Shown here in pieces: positions 54,734-64,000 of a stretch of DNA of 64,000 nucleotides. Numbering within the stretch: position 1 is the first letter of the stretch; the number at the start of each line of letters is the position of its first letter. Both the position numbers and the translations under genes were made by a program. The notes beneath the pieces were generated by a model that saw only the letters and a program-made list of their open reading frames with translations, was not told the origin of the DNA and did not search any database. The DNA comes from Hericium rajendrae (lineage: Eukaryota > Basidiomycota > Agaricomycetes > Russulales > Hericiaceae). The stretch covers positions 1-64,000 of the forward strand of contig CM065887.1 of the NCBI GenBank assembly GCA_033439255.1. The letters are read 5' to 3'.

Positions 54734-57308
54734 TAGGGACCGACACGAGTCAGAGTCACCCGTGGGTCAACACGGGTATACCTGCAAAATTGACCTGCAG
54801 GTATCTGACCCGCAGATCCGGATCACCCGGTGGCTGATACCCGTCCGGATCCAGGTCAAGGCCTTCCGAAATTTCACTGACCCGCGAGTTACCTGCGAGT
54901 TACCCGCCATCCACATATTTTTTCAGTAAAGACATATGTATTCACAGAGTCTCATGTACACATGTGATATTTACTAGATAATTATCTACTTGTACACCGT
55001 GCTCGCCTGCTATCGCCCGCGCCACTACACAAAGGCAGCCGAGGAGATGATGTCCTTGTCGAGGATGTCGAGTCCTCGCAGTCTTGGCGAGCTCACTCTC
55101 AATCTTCTTCTGATAGCCCTTTGACTGCTCCTTCTGCTCGATCGAAGACACGATCCTCCATGACATGCGACGGGTGCCGATGACGTTCTTGTATGCGAGT
55201 GAGAGGAGATTGTACCCCTGAAGACCTCAACGGTGAGCCCCTGGTCGGGCGGAGCAACGCGCTTCGTGTTCTTGAGCATCTGTGGAGGTGGCATGGGGCA
55301 TCAGACTGCTACGCACAGAGAGACACGTGAGACGCACCTTCGTAGTGCTCATCCTGCTTAGCGAGGTTTCGCAGGACTCAAGCATACAATATCGCACAGT
55401 GTAAAAGCGAGGCTCGACAATGCATCACTACTGATGATACATGGGCACCTGCATGCTCTTGGGGCTGTGATGAAAAAATAGAAACCTTACGCATGCGAGT
55501 GCAGGTCGTAGGAAATGAGTGAGGGCCAGAGTGCAGTTGATGGGTGCTGGGTATATTGTCGAGCACGCGGATGACGAGGAAAAGGACGCAGGGCACGCAA
55601 ATGAAGTGTCGAGGGAGAAAGGGTAGGGCGCAATGTACTTCCAATGAGAATTGAGACCTAGTCTCGCGGGGGTAGAGTGGAGTGTAGAGCGGATTCTCGC
55701 TTGTTATCGAGCGAGATGTTACCGAGCGAGAGTATATTAGTGCATTATGACAAGAATCAAGACTCATTTCACTCACCCTAGCCCCTCTGACTCCCTCTGA
55801 CCTTCGAGCTGAACAGAAACAACGATGGAAGAAAGGGAAATGCAAGTGGAGGATAGAGGGAGGGATGAGTTAGAGACTTGAAGTGGGCAGTCAACTCGAA
55901 CAAGGCACGTTCGGCTTCAGCGCTTCAGCCACCGCCCGAGTCTACAATTTTCGAGACTCCACAAATCGAATTAAATCACGGTAAATCCAGGAAAAACACA
56001 GCGTGCGTTTATAATTGTTCAAAATACAATGAATGAGCTACATAAGTATTTACTGCACCATACGTTTGCGGACAGCCAAGTTAGGTTAGTGAAGTCTAAT
56101 ATTTACCCAGCCCTCTTGTGACGCATGTCACTACCTGAGCTAAACCGCCTCTGCACCTCCGTGACCTTCGCCGTCAGCACGTTATAGGTGTGTGCTTCAC
56201 GGCTGCAGGCTACTCAACTGCTACACTGACATCGCCCGTAGTACCATGCAACCTTGCATGTATGTCTGCATCATGCATGCATGCTCGACGTCTCGCTCCC
56301 CGCCGCTCACGCTCGTGCCTGCGCACAGCTTCAAAACCCCGCGCTCAGCCTGCGCATCTCCATGCGTGCCAGCCACGTCGCCCGTCCCTCCTTGCACCTA
56401 GCCACATCACGTATGGCCTCGTGCAGCCCACTGCCCTCTCACCATCATACGAGCCCTCTGCACCTCGCACATGGCCTTGCGTGTGCCTTCAATGCATCCT
56501 GGCACACGCATGCGAGAGTTCTCCCCACGCCCTGCCCGGTCCATCATCCAGCTCTATGGTGAGCTTTGACTCGTATATGTTGCTTTTTCGTACTAATCCG
56601 GAGAGTGTCGCTCGTATAATGAATGACACTCCATGTTCCTGTGCTCGTCGTCTCCATCGCCGCCACCCCCCGCGCTCGCATCCCCATCTGCGCTTTGCGT
56701 CCGCGCCCCTCGCTTTTGCCGCCACGCTCGTGCCCCATGCATCGATGCCGGCGTGGCCTCACCATGTGTGTGCCCCGTGCTCCGCCCGGCGTTGCGCGTT
56801 GACACCATGCACGTACTTCACGCATCGATGTCCGTCTCGTCTCCATTGACATACGCTGCCCGTCCCTGCATGCGGTGTGCTCCATGCGTCGACGTCCTGT
56901 GTGTGCGTCTCACCCGGTGCACTGCTAATGGATGCCCATGCCCGTGCCGTTCCACGGCGAGAATATGGAACCACTGCCGAGCCAGGAGCGTGAGCGTGGG
57001 CATGACGAGTCTTGAGGCAAAGACTGCACGATCATTATTGTATAATGTAGCACCTTTATTACAGTATGTACATATACTACAAATACAGAAAAGTGATAAC
57101 TTGTATAACTGCAATACCATGAAGTTACATGTTGTCTTTTGAGGACAACTGACTCGCGGGTAACTCGCCACTACACGGGTACCTGACCCGCGGCTCCAGA
57201 TCACCTGGTGGCTGAAACCCGCACGGATCCAGGTCAGACCTCTTGCTGGGTCAAATACCTGCGGGTTCGGATCCGGATCACCCGCGAGTGCACTCGTGTC
57301 GATCCCTA
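54734..57308. mobile_element. hAT-type non-autonomous element carrying a 14-3-3 fragment
   Basis: Termini tagggaccgacacgagt and (inverted right end) tagggatcgacacgagt begin inverted repeats of ~165 bp. Flanked by an 8-bp duplication, ctgaaagt, at 54,726-54,733 and 57,309-57,316. Eight-bp duplications with (C/T)AGGG-type ends are characteristic of hAT transposons. No hAT transposase is visible. The interior carries part of a 14-3-3 gene (55,025-55,368), an AT-rich middle and a GC-rich part (56,190-57,000) whose Cys/Arg/Pro-rich frames I do not consider genes. Confidence 0.88.
55025..55368 (-). pseudogene. 14-3-3 protein gene fragment captured in hAT element
   Basis: Minus-strand reading: NLAKQDEHYE (55,338-55,368), an intron with gtgcgt...ccacag ends (55,280-55,337), then [59 protein letters not shown] and [12 protein letters not shown]. 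These match helices 2 to 5 of eukaryotic 14-3-3 proteins, phosphopeptide-binding adaptors, in order and including an intron. At least two frameshifts (near 55,220 and 55,080) and a stop at 55,025 break it, and the C-terminal half is absent. Identity is firm; it is a captured, decayed piece. Confidence 0.88.
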
Positions 57309-57315
57309 CTGAAAG

Positions 57316-57811
57316 TGTTACAGCCACTGGTAGAGAGACCACTGGCTTCAACAACTGTCTGAAGAAAAGGCTAGCAGGGAGATGTTGTCAAGACTCGGTC
57401 GTAGACAGCAGAGAACCACCCAAGTCACCAGCGATGATGAGAGCAAGAGAGCAGAGAGCGACTAGCAGTGCAGTGACCTGTATTGGAGGTACAGTACGGT
57501 ACAGACGAAATGGACAATCTAGGGAAATAGGCGAGCGACAGGGAGCCTATAAGTACTGGGACGACAATGGGAAAAGAACAATGGACACCATAATGGGTCG
57601 AACAATAGAGTGAGAACAATGGTGGCCAAAAGGAGAACAATGGGAGGGAGAACAATAGGATGTCCCAAAGGGGAACAAGGGCATGGGTGAAGGATAGCCC
57701 CAGGTCATGTGAGGAAGTGAACATGTGATGGGGCTGCTGGAGCACATGACCGACGCGATGCCTTGATGGCAGAGAAGAAGGTGGAGAGAAATGGAGCGAT
57801 CCGTGACATCA
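57316..57811 (-). repeat. 3' LTR of chromovirus 2 (single copy in window)
   Basis: Bounded by tgttacagcc and ...atccgtgaca. No second copy is in the window, so the limits are inferred from the TG...CA ends and the adjacent purine tract. The pol frame ends inside it at 57,705. Confidence 0.65.
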
Positions 57812-59607
57812 CCCCCTCTCTAAGACGCACTTTCGCCTGGAGTGCATGATGAGCATGGACGGGGTCAAGGTAGATGAGTCCACGAAGATTGGGAGCCTTG
57901 AGTGCATGCGGATGGCGGGTGTAGAAGTCGGTGATTGCACCATGGGCATTGGAAAGGGAGGTACGTGAAAGCCACTGATTTTCCGAATCAGGGTAGCCTG
58001 CCCATTTGACGAGATATTCAATGCCGCGTTTGTTCTGGGTGAGACGAGCATCGAGGACAGACTCAACTTCGTACTCTTCCTCGCCCTCCACAAGGTCAGG
58101 TGGTGGTGCAGGGAAGTTGGGACCATGAGCATCGGTTTCCTTGTAAGGGGACAACAGGGATGTGTGGAACACCGGGTGGATACGCCAGGTGGGCGGTAGC
58201 TTCAGTCGATAAGAGACTGGGCCCAGGACGTCAGTGATTTCGAAAGGTCCCAGGCGTCGATCAGCAAGCTTAGCTTTGGGCCGCGTGGTTTTGATGTTCT
58301 TGCCGTCGAGCCAGACCTTGTCACCAACCTGGAAGTGGATGGTGTCGTGCATATGGTCCTGGTTGTTGCGCTTCATGAGATCAGCAGCTGTTTGAAGGCT
58401 GGCCTGGACCTCAGTGCGAAGTTGTTCGAGGTGACGGAAACGATCCTCGACGGCGGGTGTAGACGACGTGGGGTTGACAGTGGGGATGGCAGTGGGAATA
58501 TAGCCGAGGAGCATTTCAAATGGAGCTCGGTTAGTGGTGCTGTGGATACGGTGGTTGTGCGAGAACTCAGCGTAAGGGAGCCATTGGACCCAATCATCCT
58601 GACGGTAGTTGCAGAAGGTACGAAGGAACTGCTCGAGTTCTTGATTGACACGTTCTGACTCACCGTCGGTCTGTGGATGATAGGCGGTGCTGAGGGAGGA
58701 CTTGATACCAAGTTTGTCAAAGACGCCACGCATGACTTTGCCTGCATACTGTGGGCCACGATCAGAGATGAGGCGTTCCCAGAGGCCGTAGTTCCAATAA
58801 ATCCTGTCAAAAAGGATGTCGACTGTGCCATCACTGGTAATGGTCTCTTTACAAGGAGTGAAGGAGACGTGCTTTGTAAAACGGTCAACAATCACATTGA
58901 TGGAGTCATAGCCTTGGCATTCTGGGAGTTTGACGATGAAGTCCGAGGTAATGTCTTGGAAGGGATGGGTAGGGATGGCATTGGGAATTGTTTCAACATG
59001 AGGGCGGTGATTTTGAACCTTGGTGGCCTGGCAGGTAGCACAGCCATCAACATAATCATGAACGAAGACAGACATACCAGGCCACCAGTAGTTGCGACTG
59101 AGGAGCTCATAGGTCTTGTAGCATCCTGGGTGACCAGCCATGGGGGTGTCATGATGCAGCTTGACGATGTCCCGACGAAGGTCCTTGTCAGCAGGGATGT
59201 AGACTTTGCCACGAAAGAGGATGAGGCCATCCTCGTAGTTCCATTCTTGGAGGTTCTTGATGAGGGAGCAAGGACCATTGTTCAGGATCACATCAAGGGC
59301 TTGAACAACCTCAATGTCCTTGGTCTTGGCATTGCGAATGCGTTGGCAAAGATCAGCATTGCCAATGGACTTGACAGCAGCTGGACGTGTAGCACGGATC
59401 TGGAAGTACTTGGGGTCGAGGAGGACACAATCGGAGTTGTCGTCGTCCACCCCCTCTCTATGGTCAGGTCGTCTCGACATGGCATCTGGCCGGTGATGAA
59501 TACCGGGTTTGTGGATCAGAGTGAAGTCGAAACGAGTGAGGAAGAGAGCCCAGCGAGCTTGACGACGACTCAGCTTTTGGGCAGACTTGAAGTATTCCAG
59601 GTTCTTA
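57705..59607 (-). pseudogene. RNase H end, integrase and chromodomain of chromovirus 2
   Basis: Resumes after MITE-B with HKNLEYFKSAQKLSRRQARW, then the integrase HHCC finger (LHHDTPMAGHPG...CATCQATK), the DDE core (TSDFIVKLPECQGYDS, SDRGPQYAG, DGESERVNQELEQF), KLADRRLGPFEI and a chromodomain (EYLVKWAGYPDSENQW). The frame is intact from the MITE to 57,705. Removing MITE-B and one TG/CA gives GAC-CAT-AAG-AAC, joining it in frame to the RT part. Codon use is more GC-rich than in chromovirus 1, so the two are different lineages. Confidence 0.9.
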
Positions 59608-59609
59608 TG

Positions 59610-60010
59610 CATCAGGAACCTTCAAAACTTTCTGTTTGACCTGCGAGACATCTGACAGTGTCTGCATGACCTGCAGCAGTTGCATCAGACACATCAGATA
59701 CTCTCAGACAACATCAGCTAATCTCAGCTAGCTGCAGAATATTTGACCTCAAGATTCAAAAAAGTATCAATGCAGAATGCTCACAGACTGATCAGAACTG
59801 ATCAGATTTATATAAATTTTAGATATTGAAAACTTTGTTGCATCTAATGATTAGAGTTGGATGACTACTATATCTGTCAATAGTTATTGATTTCAAAATA
59901 TAAAAGCTCTGATCAGAAATTGATCTCTAATTAGAGCCTGCAGCTAGATCAGGTCTTGCAGTTGATCAGACTCTGCAGGGTCCATCAGAAAGTTTTGAAG
60001 GTTCCTGATG
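59610..60010. mobile_element. MITE-B, complete 401-bp copy in chromovirus 2 pol
   Basis: Family termini, flanked by TG at 59,608-59,609 and 60,011-60,012. Nearly identical to 8958-9358. Confidence 0.95.
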
Positions 60011-61811
60011 TGGTCGGTCCAGATCTCCACAGTATGGGGAGAACCTTCCAGGTAGTGGCGCCAGGCTTCGAGGGCGTGGATGATGGCCAGGAGTTCCTTG
60101 TCATAGATGTCGTAGTTGCATTCGGAGGCAGTGAAGGCCTTGGAGATGTAAGCAACAGGGTGCCATTGCTCGTCCTCCCCGCGCTGGGATAGGATACCTC
60201 CTGTGGCATAGTCTGAGGCATCGACCTCAACCAGGTAGGGTTTGGACGGGTCAGGCATGATAAGGACTGGGGACGAGGTGAACGCAGCTTTAAGAGCCTC
60301 AAAGGCATATTGACATTCAGCAGACCAGGCCCAAGGATGGTCTTTCTTGGTAAGGTCAAACATGGGACGAGTGACTTTGGAGAAGTCCTGGATAAAGCGT
60401 CGATAGAAGTTGCCAAAGCCAACAAAGGACTGGACGTCCTTGACGTTACGAGGGGCAGGCCATTCAGCAATGCCTGCAACCTTGACGGGGTCCATGGCGA
60501 GCGTGTTATGGGAGACGATGAGACCGAGGAACTCAACTGAGGGCTGCTCGAAAGAGCACTTCTCTGGTTTGAGGAAGAGGTCATTGTCCTGGAGGCGTTG
60601 GAGGACCTTGCGCACAAGGTCGCGATGTTCTTCGAGGGTTTCGGTGAAAATGAGGATATCGTCCATGTAGATGACAACTTTGCCCGTGTCGATGAGATCC
60701 TTGAAAAGTTCATTCATCATTCCTTGGAACGTGGCAGGGGAGTTGGTAGGACCGAAAAACATCACCAGGGGTTCAAAGAGACCGCGGTTGGTTTTGAAGG
60801 CGGCTTTCCATTCATCGCCCTCCTTGATGCGAACGTTGTTGTAACCCCAACGAACATCCATCTTGGAGAAGACTTTGGCACCCTTGAGCTTGTCAACGAG
60901 TTCAGAGATGAGGGGCAGGGGATATTCATTCTTGATGGTGCCTTTGTTGAGGGTGCGATAGTCCTGGACGGGGCGTAGTTTTCCATCTTTTTTCTTGATA
61001 AAGAAGAAGGGACTCGCCATAGGGGATTTGGAAGGATGGATGTAGCCTTTCTTGACCTGGTCATCAAGGAATGAATCGAGGTCCTCCTGCTCAGTAGGAG
61101 CCATGGGATAGACCTTGCAGGAGCGGGGTTCAAAACCATCTTTCAGGTCAATGGCGTGATCCCAAGGGCGACGTTCAGGGAGGCGATGGGAGGATTCCTC
61201 GTCGAAGACGGGTTGGAAATCCTGATACTGAGGGGGAACCATCTCAGCAAAGGACTTCTCTGCAACACGAGTGGCCACACGCTCAGCCAGTTTCTGAGCA
61301 TTGGTGAAAGAGCGACGGATACGGATGGTGTGTTGGTAGTCGGGGTCGTCGTCTGGTGGGGGTGGCGTGTCCCAGTCCGGGAGAACACCAGCTAGACGAA
61401 GGCCCTCTTCAACCCAGTCGTCATCGACATTAGGTCGGGGGTCATCGTCCTCGGTGAATAGACGTGCGGGGACTTTGGACAGGTGGATGCAGCGAAGGCG
61501 GACACCTTGGACTCGGCGAGCGGGGATCACGTATTTGGGAAGTGGAGCAGCAACAAATGGTGGGGGCAGTGGGAGCGATGGAGGGGGGCAAGGTGGGGGG
61601 AACAGCACTGCAGCAGCGCTGAGGACTGGTGGACGAGGGGCTGAGTGGCGGCGTTCAGTGCGAGTGGACAGGTTCTTGACCGGGGGTTTATTCAGAGTGC
61701 AAGAGGGAGGGCAGCGAGTCATGTCGACACGACAAGAGACCCAATCAATTTCAGGGTTGTGTTCCTGTAACCAATTGGTCCCAAGGATAATGTCGTAGTC
61801 GCCAATGTCAA
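60011..61811 (-). pseudogene. Protease end and reverse transcriptase of chromovirus 2
   Basis: Open from the X boundary: DIILGTNWLQEHNPEIDW (protease C-terminus), a Pro-rich spacer, RT motifs (SPMASPFFFIKKKDG, QDYRTLN, YMDDILIF near 60,665, FVGFGNFYRRFI) and RNase H (PYLVEVDASDYATG, YDKELLAI, EIWTDH) up to MITE-B. Frame intact apart from the two insertions. The protease active site itself is not present, having been displaced by element X. Confidence 0.9.
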
Positions 61812-63225
61812 CATCTGAAAAATCTGATTTTTATATAGCAAAGGGTCAAACTATGGGTTCTATAGGTGAGCTATGGAGTCTATGGCTTTGACTTGTCGAG
61901 CTATATAGAGCTATGACAGCTATCATAGCCTCCATAGCAGGCAGTGTAAAATATATAGCCTCTATAGCTAGTAGTATTAGATACATAGAGCTATGCTACT
62001 TAGTAAGGGGAGCTATGGCTCCTATGATTACTATACTGGCTATGTTCAATGAGCTAGACACCGAAGAAATTTCTTAGATTTAAAGAAAAAGACATTACAA
62101 GTAGTCTACTATTTTACTAAAGTATCTAAGTTCCTAATTAGAGACCTCACATGCGCGCACAAGGGCACGCGCAGACGACGTGGTGCCCGTCATCGGAACC
62201 ATCATGCCCGCACCATGCGTGGCTCCACGCGCCGTCGCCATGCCGTTGCCGGTGTGCGGGGCCTTGCGCGTGCAGATGGGACTGCCCGCAGCTGCCCATG
62301 CGCGCGGTCGCCGACGTGCGTGGGGCGTGCGTGGCCTCGGACGCGCAGACGGCGCCGTGCGCGGCTATCTCGCCATGCGTGCTTACGCGCGCTGGCGCGG
62401 TCGTCTGTGGCCGTATGCAGGGGAGCCGTGCGTGACAGCCCGCATACTGGCAGGGCCGTGCACGGCTGCCCGTGCTATGCGTGCGTGGCGCAGTCCTCCA
62501 CGGCCGTGTGCAGGCGGCGCGCGGCCGCGAGAAAGCGAGGGCGTGGCGGCGGGCGACCACCCGCGCGTTGGCAAGGCCGGGCGCGGCGACGCTCGCCGTG
62601 CGTGTGTGCGCGTACGCGGTGACGCGGTCGTCTGCGACCGTGCGAGGGCGGGGCGGGGCGAGGGCGGGGCGGGGCGTGCGTGACAGCCCGCAAGCCAGCG
62701 GGGCCGTGCACGGCGCAAGGCGGTGGACGGCCGCGCCAGCGCACGCATTCGCGTGCTGGCAGCCGCGGACGACTCGGCCAGCGTGCGCATGCGCGGGGCT
62801 ACTCGCGGCTGCGGGCGACCTCAACGGCCGCGGACTGTCCCGCCAGCCCATGCACAGCGCGGGCAGCTGCCCGCAGCTGCCCGCGCAGCGTGCGCAGGCG
62901 CGGATGCGCTGGCGATCGTCCGCGGCCGTGCGCGCGGACTTGCCGGCGCGCGTGGCCCAAGCACGCTGGCGGGGCCACGCGCATGCATCCTGCTGGCAGT
63001 GGGAGGCGAGGGCGAGTCGGGGGCGGGAGTGGAAGTGGGACCGGGGCTTGTGGGTTGGTGTTGCAGTAGAGGGCGAGCACGTCGTACGACGTTTAGTCGG
63101 GCCTCGTTGCCGTGGCAACGAGACCGACGTCGGCGTCGACGACGGCGTTGTCGAGGGAGTGGGAAAGGGTGGTGTCGTAGGCGTGGCCGCGGGGTGTGGA
63201 GGGCGGGGCGTGGTCGCGAAAAGAC

Positions 63226-63257
63226 ACGAGTATCGTTCGAAAACGAACGATACTCGT
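63226..63257. repeat. Perfect hairpin, 14-bp arms, 4-nt loop, in element X
   Basis: ACGAGTATCGTTCG and CGAACGATACTCGT around AAAA. Copy 1 has the acgagtatc core at about 14,418-14,455. A second palindrome (ctcgttgcc/ggcaacgag) lies at 63,103-63,122. Confidence 0.92.
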
Positions 63258-63708
63258 ATGATTAGCACAAAAACAAAAAAAGACGACTATTGTACTTACC
63301 TTAGTTCCCTCGGCATCCCTGCGAGACCTCCCGACCGTCGAATGACACCGTGCGTTGCGTATAGAAAGAGGTTGGGGCACGGGAGGGAGAGGACGGACTC
63401 GGAGTGAAAGGTGAACGAAGTTGAACGCACCAAGTCGCACGTCGAGTGCCACAGCAAGCACTCGACTCGCGCGGCTGGCGGTTTCGAGCTCAACAACTCA
63501 AATAAAATCTTTAAAAATCCAAATAAAACGCCGCACGTATAACTTTGTTGTATCTAGACTATGAATGAGCCAGGCATGTATCTACTCTACTCTACATTCT
63601 CGAGCAACCGATGTACCTTAGTGAAGTCTGCATCAGTAGCCTCTGCCGCGGCGCCCGGCAACCGCCGGCCAGCTGTAATTCGGGCTCCGACGCGCTCGCC
63701 TATATAAG

Positions 63709-63719
63709 GCATGCGCGAC
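63709..63719 (+). promoter_or_regulatory. TATA-box promoter of element X, copy 2
   Basis: CCTATATAAGG followed by catgcgcgacgcgcgtcctc and a C/T-rich start region. Downstream, donor-like ggtaagt at ~63,805, acceptor ctttgtag at ~63,862, donor gtaagt at ~63,898 and donor gtaagt at ~63,994, with ttttcgcttttt repeated just before the last two donors. Confidence 0.6.
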
Positions 63720-64000
63720 GCGCGTCCTCTTTCTCTTTCGTACCACTACCATCTCTCGTCTCTCGTCTTTCGCCATTCTCTCCTCTCTTCAACTCTTTAT
63801 ATCCGGTAAGTCCTTATGTTGTTACATTGTTGACTTATACTTATGCTTATTATTATCTTTGTAGACTTGAATATTTTCGCTTTTTCTTCTCTTTGTGGTA
63901 AGTCTTATATTTTGTTCTATCTTTCTATTGTTTACTTACAATAAGTTGTTGACTTTTAAGGTTTCATTTTCGCTTTTTATTGTCTTTGAGGAGTAAGTCC

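Larger units (their letters stand above)
57316..61811 (-). mobile_element. Ty3/gypsy chromovirus 2, 5' part missing
   Basis: The 3' LTR is 57,316-57,811, next to a purine tract (agagggggtga on the minus strand, 57,811-57,822). Upstream on the minus strand: integrase with chromodomain, RNase H, RT and the protease end, where element X (61,812 on) cuts it. MITE-B (59,610-60,010) splits RNase H. gag and the 5' LTR would lie beyond the window. Confidence 0.88.
61812..64000. mobile_element. Element X, copy 2, inverted, runs off the window
   Basis: Begins catctgaaaaatctg after AA (61,810-61,811). In the order agctat-rich terminus, GC-rich block (62,150-63,220), hairpins, TATA promoter, AT-rich part, it is the mirror of 13,126-15,857. 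GC-rich open frames up to 373 codons occur on both strands and in several frames but have no motif and do not align with those of copy 1. Confidence 0.82.

Noticed and set aside
56190-57142. Cys/Pro/Arg-rich plus-strand frames of 169 and 219 codons in the hAT element
   Set aside because: GC-rich, overlapping frames on both strands, no hAT transposase or zinc-finger spacing seen.
58677-59639. 320-codon plus-strand frame
   Set aside because: Exact antisense of the integrase/RNase H region of chromovirus 2, whose motifs are on the minus strand.
62147-63268. 373-codon minus-strand frame in element X copy 2
   Set aside because: Same GC effect; overlapping frames of similar length on the other strand and no conservation with copy 1.

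Overview
The window looks like accessory, transposon-dense DNA of a filamentous basidiomycete, most likely an Agaricomycete. The evidence is short GT-AG introns with CTAAC-type branch sites, a KDZ-superfamily transposase with its CxC2 cysteine cluster, a probable TET/JBP-class 2-oxoglutarate dioxygenase, Ty3/gypsy chromoviruses with chromodomains, and gene families (an F-box-like gene, a DUF6698-like gene) that are expanded in such fungi. I saw no intact housekeeping gene. Nearly every coding region is inside a mobile element or is broken by one.

Layout. 1-4150: nested repeats (tRNA-headed repeats, satellites, palindromes). 4151-5799: F-box-like gene split by a 582-bp MITE. 5812-8870 (minus): multi-exon gene with an HxD...H dioxygenase signature, decayed. 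10491-22559 (minus): complete chromovirus with 519-bp LTRs and 5-bp target duplication (atgca), interrupted by a 2732-bp element (X) and a MITE. 22560-24622: gene remnants and a MITE. 24623-48281: a stretch bounded by ~0.6-kb inverted repeats, holding a KDZ transposase, a truncated RFC1-like gene and three divergently oriented genes (A, B, C); a 5.1-kb non-coding LTR element, two MITEs and a tRNA-headed repeat were inserted into it later. 48282-54733: DUF6698-like remnant, then inverted tRNA-headed repeats with satellites. 54734-57308: hAT-type element (8-bp duplication) carrying a piece of a 14-3-3 gene. 57316-61811 (minus): second chromovirus, split by a MITE. 61812-64000: second X copy, running off the window.

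Two results stand out. (1) 24.6-48.3 kb reads as one large KDZ transposon with cargo: both inverted repeats abut the 3' ends of the outermost genes, and the inner genes diverge from a duplicated, inverted promoter-like region. (2) Four non-autonomous families (MITE-A 582 bp, MITE-B 401 bp, MITE-C 291 bp, X 2732 bp) share CATC(A/T)G termini and 2-bp target duplications. At five sites, deleting the element plus one dinucleotide restores an open reading frame, so the boundaries are base-exact.

Many coding regions carry inferred CGA-to-TGA (or CAG-to-TAG) stops, which fits C-to-T decay of silenced transposons. Gene A (650 codons, three exons) is the only multi-exon gene that I could follow without a lesion.
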